A DNA stretch of 64,000 nucleotides from assembly GCF_026230105.1 (NCBI RefSeq), contig NC_079483.1, positions 13,943,312 to 14,007,311 of the forward strand. Direction: 5' to 3'. Shown here piece after piece: positions 1 through 11,605 of the stretch (its first letter is position 1; each line of letters opens with the position of its first letter). Source of the DNA: Diorhabda sublineata (Eukaryota; Arthropoda; Insecta; Coleoptera; Chrysomelidae). A program made the translations under genes and the position numbers. Under the pieces are notes generated by a model that searched no databases, was not told the DNA's origin, and was given only the letters and a program-made list of their open reading frames with translations.

Positions 1-180
1 GAATTTAAGAAGAAACATAGAAATTGATAGATTTTTTGTTCAGCTTAGAGGAGGAATAGTAAGAAATCAACCAATTGGGCACCATGTGGTGCACATGTAC
101 TCCAATTAAAGTCTAGGAGGATGGAAATCTAGTACTGTGGCAGAAGGTTATGTGGATAGCTCAATGGAGAATGAAACCAA
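1..180 (+). pseudogene. Crypton-type tyrosine recombinase C-terminal fragment, broken
   Basis: From base 2 the frame reads a peptide containing IEIDRFFVQL and RNQPIGHH, then a TAA stop near 107. The same frame resumes with GGWKSSTVAEGYVDSS. The order of a DRFF segment, a linker, then GGW-SS-VAEGY with a terminal Tyr followed by an acidic residue matches the catalytic end of the tyrosine recombinases of insect Crypton elements. The expected HxxR box before the GGW motif is replaced by unrelated sequence and the stop, so the protein cannot be active. The element is cut by the window edge on the left. A related and more complete copy lies at 39598-40708 on the other strand. Confidence 0.7.
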
Positions 181-1199
181 AACTACCAATATGCTGTCCC
201 AATGGGCCAGGTCTTTCTGAAGCTGTTGCAATTGGTTCACAAACATAGTCATTCAGCAGCAAAGTAATTTGTCGACCAAAGAGATAACAGTTGGATACGC
301 AAGCGCTGGTACTGGCCTAAATATTTCTATAAACGCTTATAATAATTCAAATTTAACCAGTACTTCAATAAGTAGTTTGTTGTATTTTAGTTCATTGTTG
401 GTTTTTATTGTTTGCCATTGAATAGGTATCATAATATTTGTCGATGTGTTATATTTTCAAATATAAAAAATATTCATCTGGAATAGATGAGAAAAAATAT
501 ATCCATCACAATATTTCGGAGGACGCGAAGTAAAGGTGTGTAATATCACATTTTTCAACCTTTAATGACGTTAGTAATGACAGCATTGCATATATGGTTG
601 TAAATAAACAACATTAATATATGCGAATTACTATTTTTGATTTAAATTCTTGTTTAAAACGAAGAAGATACCTTTTAACATTCCTTATATCAAAAACTAG
701 ACATTTTTTGTTTTTTGTAATGTGATTTATTGTCAGATTGTCGAGAGAACATCACTGAAATTCAATAATATGCATATTTATGAAAGTAAACATGTCTAGG
801 GTCAGTTTTTATTGAATTTGTATAGTTTTACATTGCACGCAGAATTCTACTAATTTGAATAATTTTATGTTATTACTAAAAAAGAGAATATTGAAATGAA
901 AACAAAAAACTAATTGATGAAACCTGTTAGAGAAACTCGTTGAAATGTTAATCATGACCTACTTATTTTATGTCGTATGCAACCCGACACTTGTTAAGTT
1001 GCTTACTTTACAAAATTCATACTAAAAATTATATTCACAAGTATGATTTATTTGTCAGTTCATATTTTCCAGAAAAATGAATCGATATTTGAAATTAAAC
1101 TGTAGAAGTTTTAAAAAAGTACATACATTAAGAAATGCCATGGTGAATTTGATTGACTCTAAAAGTTTTCAATTTTTTGTTCATTAAGAAGTAGGAAAG
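181..1199. other. AT-rich stretch without recognised feature
   Basis: No open frame of useful length, no repeat arms and no family motif was seen here. It is ordinary AT-rich intergenic or intronic DNA. Confidence 0.5.
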
Positions 1200-1900
1200 G
1201 AATGATACTTGGATAGATTGACAGCAAATTATTAATATTTGGCTTGAGTTTTGCGAGGAATAACCGCAAATTCCCCCATTCTCTGATATAACAGCACTAA
1301 AACTTTCTTCGACAAAATATGACGAAGGAAACGTGATCAGAAGCTTTTGTACAAGTCCTCACAGTCCTGGATATTTTTCGATTATTTCCTGCAGCCAAAA
1401 TTTCTGACATCCTCTTTTAAATGTCACATTCAGCTTCTCATTAGTGCTAAGCTCGAGTATGACATTCTCTACTTCCATTTTATCAAAGAGATTTATGTTC
1501 CTGGTGGTATTTCCGTCGACATAATATCTGATTTTAAAATCATAATTCAGGTCAATAAAATGTTGAACATATTGAATCTCAATCATCAAAGCGTTCTATC
1601 TGCGACAAGTTTAAACCAATATTATTTTTCTTTATAAATTTCAATTTAACAAGAAAAGCTGAAATTACACTCTTTGTTTCTATTAAATTGAGACTGTCCC
1701 CTTGTAATTGTAAGTTTAGGTCATTAAATTAATTAAACAAATCTGTCTGCTCTAAAATTGATCAGATTTTCCTTGAAATCGGGATCTTTACTTCTCAGAA
1801 ACTCAAAAACTGAGTCAAAAAGTACATTAAATCTTGATAAAAATGCACCTTTCGGCAACTAGCGTACTTGAAGGGCGCATTCAATTCATTGCTTCTTATT
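1200..1900 (-). pseudogene. hAT transposase remnant (ZBED5/FAM200-like), C-terminal part
   Basis: The minus strand reads, in changing frames, RSKDPDFKENLINFRADR (about 1740-1800), then FKRGCQKFWLQEIIEKYPGL, then LLITFPSSYFVEESFSAV. The order FLRSKD...F, then F-FW--I---YP-L, then LL-FP-SY--E--FSA matches the dimerisation region at the C-terminus of ZBED-type hAT transposases. The last block is the conserved core of that region, in which functional copies read SYLCETGFSAL. Stops and at least two frame changes show that the copy is dead. hAT sequence in the opposite orientation occurs near 30.6-31.2 kb and may be the same family. Confidence 0.7.
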
Positions 1901-1999
1901 TTGTTAACTGAATGTTAGTTTGAGATTTTATCCAAGAGAATAGACAAAAGTTATAAAGGAGTCAAAAATATATATAGCTAGATCGGAAAACCGAACGAT

Positions 2000-2275
2000 A
2001 ATCAACTTAGATGAGACTTGGTACGACACCCATGATGCACCCAAGGATGGGTCGATGGTTTAAAAACGAAGGATGTATACCAGAATGTCTGTTTTTAGCA
2101 GCCAAGTCTTTTTGGATTCCAACCTGAATTATCACTGCCAAGCAACCGCTGTAGTTTCGAATATTGATTTCAAAATAAATTATTGCCGAATATACCACCG
2201 AATAGCTGTATTGTGACGAATAATGCATCCTACCTGGAGTTGAAATCCATAGGTTGGAATTTTGTAGGTGGATTA
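2000..2275 (+). pseudogene. DDE (IS630/Tc1-like) transposase fragment
   Basis: Plus-strand reading gives LDETWYDTHDA at about 2002-2035. This is the first catalytic Asp block (LDETW-DTH) of a family of insect IS630-like DDE transposases. After a run of frame changes comes LLPNIPPNSCIVTNNASY, the second Asp block; functional relatives read VMDNASYH and this copy has N in place of D. The reading frame is broken between the blocks. A better copy of a related family is on the minus strand at 34080-35030. Confidence 0.65.
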
Positions 2276-2584
2276 ACAATACAGGACACTATTTACATAT
2301 ACAGCTCAATTTACAAAGGATTGATAAATAATTCCCGTAATACACATGTGCGGGCAGAACATAATCCCCCTGCTATTCGAGAATATCGTTCCCAGTTAAA
2401 GTTCTCTGTTAACTGTTAATATATATGACCAATTAGTTTACCCTCGCTTTTTTGACAGTCATTTAAGATAACAGATCTATTTGGACTTTGTACAAAATGG
2501 TTTGCCGAATTTGCTAGTCAACACGAACGTTGTTATCCGAGGGATGTATTTTCAGCACGATGAATCATCCCCCACTTTTTACTG

Positions 2585-2835
2585 GCAGTGAGACAACATC
2601 TAAATAGTGTTTATGGCAACAGGTTGCTAGGACGTGAAGGTCTTATTTCATGGCTTTCAAGATTCCATGATTTCAATCTCGTTGATCACTGTATCTGGGG
2701 ACGATTGAAGCAACTAGTTTACACAGAGAAAATTAAGTGTCAACAATTAATTGACAGAATTATACTTTTTTGTAATACTATTGGAAACAATCCCTAGATT
2801 ATCGGTAATTCAATACAGCAATTAACAATTCGGCA
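2585..2835 (+). pseudogene. Tc1/mariner-like transposase C-terminal fragment
   Basis: A 69-codon frame at 2588-2797 reads LLGREGLISWLSRFHDFN, then DHCIWGRLKQLVY, then a helical tail ending NTIGNNP. This aligns by eye with the block RWIGR-GPI-WPPRSPDL-PLDFFLWG-LK-LVY of insect Tc1/mariner-like transposases. The catalytic third Asp and its SPDL context are decayed (here FHDFN). It lies just downstream of the DDE fragment at 2000-2275 in the same orientation, but the motifs belong to a different family, so the two are probably independent insertions. Confidence 0.65.
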
Positions 2836-3559
2836 ATAAAACGGAGTAATTATTATGGTATGCTTGTTTAAACCTGGAGACAATTTACGTCCATTTTTAT
2901 GAAAAGTTTATCATTCAACTACTATAAAATTGTCACTTATTCTAACTTTCAACACCCACAGAGAGATATCGATAAGTACCTGTTCGTACTGAAGCCGAAG
3001 TTGAACTGCAACAAATTCTAAAGTCATTACTTTTAGTACTTAAGAACAGACATGAATTTATAATGTCCACTTCGCTAGGATTAAGAAGATCGTCTGAAAA
3101 GTTTCCGACCTAACAAAGAAACAAGATAAGTTTTTATCACAATCATTTTATTACTTTTTAACATAGATCTCCCTATAAGTGTATACATTTAGTCAAGCGA
3201 TGCTTTAATCTTTTCAACGCAGTCGCCTTTTGCTTTTTCTGGCTTATTTTGCTTAAAACGCGTCCAAAGTGAAGTCAATACGGCACCCAATGCACAATAC
3301 AGGTATAGTCTTGTTGAGAATTGATCAAATTGATCAAACGCGCTCCAATTGGTAATCTCAAGAATTGTTAAGTATTGAGCAACAATCCGACGATTGTTTA
3401 GCAAGAGATTTGTTAATCAAAACAAGTATTGAACATTTTGTCAATTTTAGACTTCACGATTTCTCAACAAAGAACCCAAACCCACTGGAAATAACAACAC
3501 CTCTTCTATCTCTTTAATCTTTAACCTTAGGCCAGTACCATTTGATGAACTTTTTGATG
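2836..3559. other. Unassigned interval between transposase fragments
   Basis: It contains a 71-codon minus-strand frame (3189-3404, with GAVLTSLWTRFKQNKPEK) that I do not recognise. Near 3091-3113 lies a short motif, TCTGAAAAGTTTCCGACC, that looks like a transposon terminus. Neither is strong enough for a named call. Confidence 0.35.
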
Positions 3560-3870
3560 ATGTAGCTGGTTGTCGCGTCGCAGGCAAGCTGGCATGGCTA
3601 CGTTTGATTTCAGCTACCCAAAATTATTTTTAAAACTGGATGATTGTCATATTAGAAAAGAAGACTTCAACAGACCTACGGAGAGAGTCCAGGTGCTTCA
3701 TTGGCTTAAGGCATTTTCAATAGAAAGAGACGAAGTTTTCAACCTCAAAATAAATAAAAATATCCACAAGGACCATGTGAAAGTTATCCCAATATCTCAG
3801 AGGAGGTGGAAGAAGCGTGTCCCATGTTGTATGGCTTCCCAAGGGAATTACATTGAATGAGACATCGTTT
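3560..3870 (+). pseudogene. mariner-family transposase C-terminal fragment
   Basis: A 96-codon frame (3570-3860) contains MATFDFSYPKLFLKLD, which resembles the D-A-x-x-DFFLFPKLK-LK block around the third catalytic Asp. Further on it has VKVIPISQRRWKKR and MASQGNYIE, which resemble the family ending LK-IP...WKKR--RCI-SQGNYFEGD. Length and order fit the last 90 or so residues of a mariner transposase. Conserved residues are partly lost (an IE ending instead of FEGD, no SPD before the Asp). No terminal inverted repeat was found beside it. Confidence 0.6.
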
Positions 3871-4110
3871 AAATGTAACCTTACTCGAATATAATTAATT
3901 TGAAATATCATTATCACCGATTAATTGCCACACCTTGTATAAAGTAGTTGAGACTAACGAACTTAAACGTTTTCAAGGCTAAAAATCGCACAAATTTGAT
4001 ATCTTCCATAAGAATATAATAAAGTCAATCGTTAATAATAAGTTGGTACGTTATGTAACACTGATGTTTGAATAATTCTAAATAAACGTTAATAATATCC
4101 ATATACATTA

Positions 4111-4140
4111 TACACTACAGGTCAAAAGTTTTTACCCACC
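4111..4140 (+). repeat. Possible Tc1-type terminal sequence
   Basis: The sequence CTACAGGTCAAAAGTTTTT followed by ACCCACC resembles the outer end of insect Tc1-like elements (CAGG-CAAAAGTTTTTAC). No matching inverted copy was found downstream, so this may be a solo end. Confidence 0.3.
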
Positions 4141-4559
4141 TCCATAATCCATTTATTAAATTTCAAAGAGAACTGAAGAGAAGGTCGCAACGGTGTCTTA
4201 CAAACCAAAAAAAAAAAATAGCAATTACTTGTTTACTTTTTACGAGCGCTTTTTATATTTTGTCGGTGACTGCGACAAGTTAAAACATGTAAGTACCTGC
4301 TCAACTGTGTATATTTCTTCAGTGTCTAGCCATATGAGACGAAAGAACATGATGTTATTTTGTTAGACTTTATAAACCCAGAGATCTTTTTGTGAAATTC
4401 CTATAGGAATTGTCAGAGACCAGATGAAAATTTATAAATTGATTGCACATATAATTCTGTAATCAATGAAAGTAATCAGGAGTCAGCAAAGTGACGGAAA
4501 CCTGGTAATTTTTTTTTGGATAAATTTTCAGTTGAGAGGAAATCAGTCACCTCCCGGTC

Positions 4560-5170
4560 GTTGAAGAGAGCAGATCGCTTAAACTGCGATCCTCTGCGTT
4601 TACTGGAGCAACGATACGTGATCAAATGTTGTGTAAAGCTTAGTAAAACAGGAAAAAAACTCACGGCATGATTAAGGAGGCCTACGGTGATACTGTTATT
4701 GCTAGATCGAGTATTTTTGCGTAGCACAAGCTGTTTCGAGAAGGTAGAGAAAGAGTAGAAGACGACAACCGCTCTGAGCGCCCTTCGACTAGCAAGAACA
4801 AAGAAAATGTGTCTCGAACAGTGATCGTAGGATAAGTTTCAGATGATTGCTGTTAAATTCAGCATTCTCTAAATCCTAGGGACAGAAAACTTAGCCATAA
4901 GGAACGTGTGCGCGAAGCTGATGTTGCGAGTGTTGTTAGAGGAGCGGAAGGCCAACTGGAAAGAGATGTACAGGTCTTGTTGGCCGCACAAGACTTTTTC
5001 ATGTCCGTGAGAATAAAATCGACGCTCAACAAAAAGCATCACGGCTCAGTAGAGATGGCCCAACAGGTGGTGACGCAGGAGCTAAACAGCGTTCCGGTCT
5101 AAGCGTTCCTGAAAGCATACGAAAACTGGAAATATTCGTTAAACTATTCCATGAATAAATATTTTTTCAA
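4560..5170 (+). pseudogene. mariner transposase remnant, N-terminal half plus decayed tail
   Basis: In shifting frames the plus strand reads LEQRYVIKCCVKLSKTGKK, then IKEAYGDTVIARSS, then HKLFREGRERVEDDNRSE followed directly by RPSTSKNKENV. This is the helix-turn-helix region and linker of mariner-type transposases (EQR-VIKF--KLGKT---EML--AYG... F-W---F-EGR--VEDD-R-GRPSTS). The catalytic core is missing. After about 4860 only a short tail (AFLKAYENWK at about 5100-5130) recalls the C-terminus. It is therefore an internally deleted, frameshifted copy. The 64-codon frame at 4908-5102 is in the wrong phase for any conserved block and is probably chance. Confidence 0.7.
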
Positions 5171-6460
5171 AAGAATCCTTCTAATTTTAGAACATAATCT
5201 ATATAAGCTATCGTAAGCTAATTTTTTCCTCGATGTATTGTATAAGAAATAGTTGATAAAATTTTTACCGTTCTCCTGGACTATTATCCTGCATCAGTTT
5301 CAACTAGTATGTACATCTTGGGTGTTGAGATAAGAAGTGACAATATTGAACCCGTTGTGGCACGACAGTCTGCTAATATAGCTGCTTTAGTGAGATTTTG
5401 TTTCATCTTTGTGCCGTGAAACATGGATCTAAACGAACCATTGGCATCAAAATATTTGTTTCATTTCAAAAGTTCCATAGAAGCTGACGAAATAATGTAA
5501 TAACAGTCGAGGCGTTTCACCTTAAAAACAAATAGAATGAGCAAAATGTATGCAAATTGCTAACAGTTTTAGTACCAATTAACTTTCAGCTATTTATAAA
5601 ATAAAAAAATTACTGATGAGTCCTAGCATATGAAAGCCGTTTCGAAAAATGTTTCCAGTAATATTTCCGGATACGAATTCAACGTTGGAATAAGGACATT
5701 GATAACCAATGGTGGTACGTTAAAAAGATTAATTCAAATCTTCATTTTCAATATACAGATGCTGCATAAAAATGAAATAATAATAATAACTCGTCTTATG
5801 TTTACGCAGTGTAACAATTTGTTACCACTGTAATTTTTTATTTGACCCTGTATGAGAATCAAACCAAATCCTTCCTATGTAGAAGGGCGGCTGGTGTCAC
5901 CAGTGCCGGAACGGCACAAGGGTAAGAGAATTATCTGTTAGCCTTTTAGTAAAAAGTGGGTCTTTGGCCCGAGCGAAAGGGAAATCGTTAGGGGGTCAGT
6001 ACGCTTCTAAACGTTGTGGGTAGCCAGGGCTTACAAACGCGTGGACCACTATCGAAACAATAGGTCTAAGGATAAATCTTGTATTTCAACGCTATAAAAA
6101 TATAAATAAATAACAATTAATCTAACTGATTAAAGATAGAAAAAAAAAACAATCTGCAAAGTTATCTTTGTCTTGGCAGAATCGAATTCTTGGAAACTTT
6201 TAGGTACAGAATCCATACCTCTTTGATTTACAGCACGAATTAAATTTCTATGTAAGCATCCTTGACCTAAGTAACTTTTTGCCTTGGAAGTGGAAAATTC
6301 TTATTAGCATAGATAGTAATTATTTGTCTAATAATCAGAATTCTCTATATTCCAAACCTTATTGTTTCAATACATAAATCTATTCAACAAAAAATAGTTA
6401 TAAGACAATTATATATAACCATTACCCAAGACTTCTCGATTATATATATTCTCTACTGCC
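5171..6460. other. Unassigned interval with a GC-richer patch
   Basis: No gene was recognised. The segment 5875-6050 is clearly richer in G and C than its surroundings and contains a small palindromic region (GTGCCGGAACGGCAC). It could be an untranslated end of a retroelement, but no coding or repeat evidence supports that. Confidence 0.35.
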
Positions 6461-6461
6461 C

Positions 6462-7115
6462 GCAAATCAACGCGGGTGTACCACAAGGTAGTGTTCTTGG
6501 GCCCATCATCTACCTCTTCTACACCAGTGATATCCGTCATCACTATCGGAACATTAGTGGACGACACAGCTATTTTGATCGTAGGCGATTCCCACAAAGA
6601 AGCAACAATAAATCTACAGATATCAATCAATAAAATTAATTATTGGACCAAAAAATGGAGGATAAGTTTAAACAAGAAAAAATCGGTATATGTAAATTTC
6701 AAAAATAAAAATGAATAAACGATAAACAGGTACCATGTGCAGCAAAATATCTGGGGCTAACACTAGATGCAAAGTTACGCTTGTTGGGAGAACCCACTCT
6801 GTCAATTTATAATAAACTACTTGTAAATGAACAAATCCTGGAACCGGTATGGATCAACGGGATTCAATTATGGGGATATGCCAGCGAAAGCAACACCCAA
6901 ATAATCCAAAGATCTCAAAATAAAGTGCTAAGGACATTGGTGATGCATCCTTGTACTTACGAAATAGCGATCTTCATCGGGACCTGGACCAGTAAGGCAG
7001 GTATCCACTAAATTCGCAAAGAGTCACGAACAGCAGCTCTTGAAACATGTGAATATCTAGGCAATCCAGCTCCTTGACAACATGAACCAAACCTTCAACA
7101 GTCCTTCAAGGGAGA
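6462..7115 (+). pseudogene. Jockey-clade non-LTR retrotransposon, reverse transcriptase remnant
   Basis: The plus strand reads QINAGVPQGSVLGPIIYLFY, changes frame, then reads TIGTLVDDTAILIVGDS, then NKINYWTKKWRISLNKKKS. After further breaks it has ILEPVWINGIQLWGYASESN and IIQRSQNKVLRTLV. This is the order of the jockey reverse transcriptase: the GVPQGS-LGP palm block, the F-DDTAIL catalytic block (here LVDDT instead of FADDT), KW-I-LN--KS, and the C-terminal L-PIW-YGIQLWG...IQRFQ-K-LR domain. The thumb between about 6720 and 6780 is shortened. Several stops show it is dead. It is 5'-truncated, as usual for LINE copies. Confidence 0.85.
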
Positions 7116-9514
7116 ATCGTTCGTTATAATATTGGCTGTATTATATCTCTTATAGCTCGTAAAGTATAAATATTCTCGAATTAGAGAAAAACCCTTAAAG
7201 AGTAAGAAATTAACAGAAGAAGTTCCTGCAATTGTATCTTCATTATTGATAATTTTGTTTTAACGCTGAAAATAGGCATCCACGTGCGATTTTCTGGATG
7301 CGTCTTAGACCGCGATTTACATATTTTTTGAGGTAATTCAGAGAAATTGATAGATCTTAAAAAATCATGGTTTATTCTAAAAAATTATGGTTTATGTGAT
7401 ATATATATACATGTCCTTGTAGTATTCCTCTATTGTAAAGTAACCGTTAAGATGTTTTTTCTCACCAACTTCTCGAAACAATATGTTTATTGGAAGGTAG
7501 AAAATGGAAAAACTCAATTTTTTCATCATGACAAGCTTTGCTTTTACAATCAAATACACACAATTATAAAACAATTTTTGAATTTTGAGATACTAGTTTT
7601 TATTAATTTTCACTTTAAATAATATACAATCAAATTAATAATATAATTATTTTCACATAAATATTTTTATACTTGCATTCAACTGTTATTGGTTCGAACT
7701 ACCTACTCTGAACCCTCCCTGCCAGAACCTATTTTAACAGTTTTGACCTTAAATAAGTTTCCTCCAGTAAAGATGGATTCTTTCTTCACATTGTCTATTC
7801 CAATATGTTCACTGGTAGATGCAATACCGTACCAATGAATGTTCTTTTTTATACATTGTTCTAATAAACTTTATTTTCATTTTCTTCACAATACAACCGA
7901 CCGCATCTTCTCGTGCATCTCTATTTTTATATTTTTCCGTTCGGTTGTCCCACCGACAATCATACTTGTGATACAGCTCCAAAAATTTCATCATAATACT
8001 TTCAGACCACTTGACGCTCGTTTCTAACGATTTTTTATTGGCTAATAACTTTCAAAAACACCTAATAAATTAACTAAACGCACGTATACCCCGGCCGCTT
8101 CCAAAAATTGTACTAAACACAGTCAACAAAAGTTGAGTGCGTAATTCACACGTTTCAAGACAAGTTTCAACTTGAAAGCAACTCGTGATGATTCATCACA
8201 TGACAGAATTTTTACTTGTTATCTTAATGAACATATTATAGACCGACTATATTCTCAACCTATTGTTGTAATCAATTTCGAAATTTTTTCATTCACCAAA
8301 TGCTTCTAGAAATGATCCCGGGGGCACTCGTGGCATTAAAATCCAAAAAGTACATAAGAATATCTATTTATATTACTGCTAATATGAATAATCGTATCGG
8401 GCAAACGACAACCATAGATAAATAAATCATTAAATTGCTCGTGGTGCTAATGCTCGCGGGTTAATAATAATTATTAATTGTCTAAAAAAATGTATCAATA
8501 ACTTTTCAAAAATATTTTCTGTCCCTAGTCTAAAATGTTGTTATAGTAATACGCAATTTCAATTATTGCATAATTTGAGATCATTGTTGCCATAATCACC
8601 TTTGTTTATTTTTCAGTAAATTGTGAGTAATAGTCGTTTAACCTTGAAAATGTTTTAAGTTCATTACACCAAACGTTGGCCCAAACAACAGTTTATTTCT
8701 TTCCATATAATTAGTTTCAACTAAATGTAGCGAGTTGTTAACCAAAGAATAAAAAAGCATCAATTTGAAGAATTTTTTTCTCAAAAGGTATGTTCATAGC
8801 TTACATCACATTTGTGAATGTTCCCACTATAATGGTACGTGATAATTACAATTTTTTATTGATTATAATCAAACCGGAAGTGATACTCGAAAATTTAGCT
8901 TAAAACTATTAACAACTTAAGCATATAATATACAGGGATCTAATGCAAAAAATTCGGTAGTAGAAAGTGAGTAGATAACGTGAAATTAATGCTGTGACAT
9001 TCTCATACGACCCTTCGTTCCTGAGTTATAGGCCTTTAAAGTTGCGAAATCCGAACTTAAGTTTAAGTATATTTTCCAAATTATAACTACATTCGAACAT
9101 TATGAATTTTAAATTGTGATTATGTATGTCCGTGTTGTGTGTTTGTTGGAATAAATAATTCTAAACTACTATCTAAAGGCCAGGGGCGACTCATGCCCAA
9201 AAGTTAAAAATCTACAGGGACAACTTGTACAATCTAAATGAATTTTTTTATCGAAAAAAATATCAAGAATTGTAATTATTTTTTAAAAATACTCACAGGA
9301 GCTATCAAAACACAATCATATATTTCTTGGAGAACTAATGAATAAATAAATAAACATTTGTACTACATACTATCGAAGATCATATTACTGCCATGAGGAA
9401 ATCTTGAAAGAGATTAATAATTATTGTTCATTTAGTAGGCTACTATCAAATAAGCTACTACCTGAAAGGTCGACTCAAATTTCTCCAAAATGATTACATG
9501 TTATGTGAACATTT
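7116..9514. other. Long AT-rich interval, no gene recognised
   Basis: Short frames at 7347-7622, 7809-7994 and 7839-8027 are low-complexity and give no family resemblance. At 8434-8464 the minus strand begins TTAACCCGCGAGCATTAGC, reminiscent of a piggyBac-type TTAA end, but no partner end was found. At about 8934-9060 there is a stretch beginning ACAGGGATCTAATGC that resembles the end of a MITE. The rest shows nothing. Confidence 0.4.
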
Positions 9515-9700
9515 TTTGTAATAGTTGGATTGGTCGGGGAGGTCTATTTGCATGGTCACCACGTTATATAAACTTCCATTGTGACGCTATAAGGCAGAAT
9601 CTTGGAATGCTCTTCCACGTTCAAAGAAATATCCTCCTTAGACTCCAGAAGTGAGTGGAAGTGCAAAGTGCCCACTTCGAACATTTATTATAATTTTTTT
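9515..9700 (+). pseudogene. Tc1/mariner-like transposase C-terminal scrap
   Basis: The plus strand reads NSWIGRGGLFAWSPRYINFH, then after about 25 codons VEVQSAHFEHLL before a stop. The first block corresponds to RWIGRGGPI-WPPRSPDLT and the second to the usual end CIE-QGGHFEHLL. The approximately 35 residues between them in this copy are fewer than in functional copies, so an internal deletion is likely. The third catalytic Asp position reads N. Confidence 0.6.
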
Positions 9701-10264
9701 GTTTTTATTTTATGCTAAGTTGTAGGCTAAGCAACTGAATTTTTCTATATTTCAATTTTTTCTCTATAAGTAACGCGATGTTCGACAGTATGCAGTTCAA
9801 TTAGAAATGTTTGATTGTGTTTTAATACCTGCTGTAAGTATTTTCAATAAATAATTATAATTTATGATAGTTTTCTTCAGATTATCTCTTTATGGCGAAT
9901 GTTTTTCTTGTCGTGTACAACGATGTTAAAATCTACGTATCTCCTAAACCATAAATTTTATCGAGTTGAACAAAGAGTACCTTTTTGATGAAAAATCGAT
10001 CGAAAAATTCATTTTTGTTATCTTCAAATTTTACATTTACCATTACCATTATTTTACATTGTACGTGAGCCACAACTGGCCTTTAGATAGTAGTAGAAGT
10101 ATTTATTTCATGGACATACGTAATCATCTATTAAATTCACATCAAGTCCCGGAACACTCTGTATATCAAATATTGAATATAATGGCTCAAATTGAAATAT
10201 TTTAAAAATTAAATATTTTTATTTCGAACAGGGTTTACAAAAGGTTTTATTAAAATATTTCATT

Positions 10265-10440
10265 ATACGCAAAAACCAACGAATACAGTATTCCACTATA
10301 TAAGGCATTAATTGATATCGATAAAGCTTTTGACAGCATTGAACACTGAGAAGTGGAAAGCTCCTTGCACTATACAAGGATCGAAAGCTACAGGTACAGC
10401 AACAATAACTAAACTAATGGAACAAACAAAACCGATTAAA
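10265..10440 (+). pseudogene. LINE reverse transcriptase scrap
   Basis: The plus strand reads YSIPLYKALIDIDKAFDSIE before a stop, and then resembles a helix (SSLHYTRIESYRYS). This matches the palm block N-PL---F-D--KAFDS-EH of RTE/CR1-like reverse transcriptases, which carries the first catalytic Asp (here in IDIDKAFDS). Only about 60 codons survive. Confidence 0.6.
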
Positions 10441-11430
10441 ATATGCTAGGGAGTTAGAAAAGACAATACAAGTAAAAGAAGTGTTGCTATGAATTCATGC
10501 GTAAGCGTGAGTTTAGTTTTATAAAATAAAAAGCAACAAGCGAGTGTCACGCCCCATTATATTATATGTATTATAATATATTTTTAAAGTGTATGAAACA
10601 GAACAACTGAATTGGTTCCTCGGAAGAAAAATGATTTCACGAACACATTAACATTTTGTGGTCCCATTGTATATTTTATTTGAATAATTGTTGCATAAAT
10701 AACTTTGCCTTAATAGTGACTAAACTAATCAAGCCTAGCGGATCATATATTTGGGAAATTAATAATAATACTAATAATAGTTATGTTAATATTTGATTTG
10801 TAAAAACTGAAAGATTAATTGATAATTTTAAAAATTCTAACTTCGGATTCCATAGAATACCTACCGTTTTTATTTTCTTTTAATATGTATGGTAGAAAAG
10901 TGGGAAGAAAGAGGAATTCAAAAACATTCTACCTATTGATCTCAAAAGACTCTTTCATTAATCAAGGACGAGCTTAAAACAGTTACTGGTATTCTGGTGA
11001 ATTACATTACAGTGGATTACAACTGAAAAGCATCTGATAAACTCCTGACCACTCCGAACACCTCTGTAAGAGCGAGGCTGTCCATAGACAAACGCTACGG
11101 TACTTTCCATCAAACTTCTTAAATCAAAAAGCCATTTAAATCCCAGGCAGACAGCTCATTCTGCAAATTTGTTGTACCTGATTTGAAAATAGACCAGTGG
11201 GTACACAATAGATCAATTGTGGGCAGATCACATTGCTCTGGTTCTGACCTATTATATTATATTATAACTCAGTCTCATGCTATAAATTTACATTGACAAG
11301 TCCGAACCTTTCGTAGTGTGTATGTATACAATATCAAAATTGTCGTGTCTAGCAACGTCCTTTATCGTGAATACGGATGGTTTTTTGAATTTTTTGAATT
11401 TTTCATCAAGCAAACCTCAATTTTTTACAG
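10441..11430. other. Interval upstream of the exon pair, no feature recognised
   Basis: No family resemblance was found. Moderately GC-richer text at 10960-11240 has no sustained frame. If the gene with exons at 11431 and 14518 starts further left, this is part of an intron. Confidence 0.35.
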
Positions 11431-11605
11431 AGTAATAGTGATTCCATGCCATCTTCTAAATCATATACTCCGCTCGATGCATTATCAAATATGCAACCTC
11501 CGCCGGGACCTGGATTACAGCACAATCATCCAGTTTTACATGGACAACAACATATGGGACCGCCACAACATGTCATCGGAATGCCTCCTCATCAGTTATC
11601 ACCAG
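11431..11605 (+). CDS. Internal coding exon of an unidentified host gene (Pro/His/Gln-rich segment)
   Basis: A pyrimidine-rich tract ending TTTTTTACAG precedes base 11431, and ACCAG|GTAAG ends the exon at 11605. Between them one frame is open for 58 codons plus one base. It starts SNSDSMPSSKSYTPLDALSN and goes on through a stretch rich in Pro, Gly, His and Gln (blocks QPPPGPGLQ, LHGQQHMGPP and MPPHQLSPG). Codon choice is mixed and the composition is richer in GC than the flanks. Such text is typical of disordered activation or linker regions of transcriptional regulators, but I do not recognise the family and give no symbol. The exon starts in phase 0 and ends in phase 1, which fits the next exon at 14518. 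The DNA-binding or catalytic domain, if any, is not visible here. The ATG at 11446 could be used as a start, but the acceptor before 11431 argues for an internal exon. Confidence 0.7.

Noticed and set aside
1347..1637. 96-codon plus-strand frame
   Set aside because: Antisense to the hAT transposase text, which carries the recognisable motifs.
8434..8464. TTAA-CCCGCGAG text as a piggyBac end
   Set aside because: No second end and no transposase nearby; the resemblance is limited to TTAACCC.
10960..11240. Possible LINE RNase H region
   Set aside because: Only isolated short matches in different frames; no ordered set of motifs.
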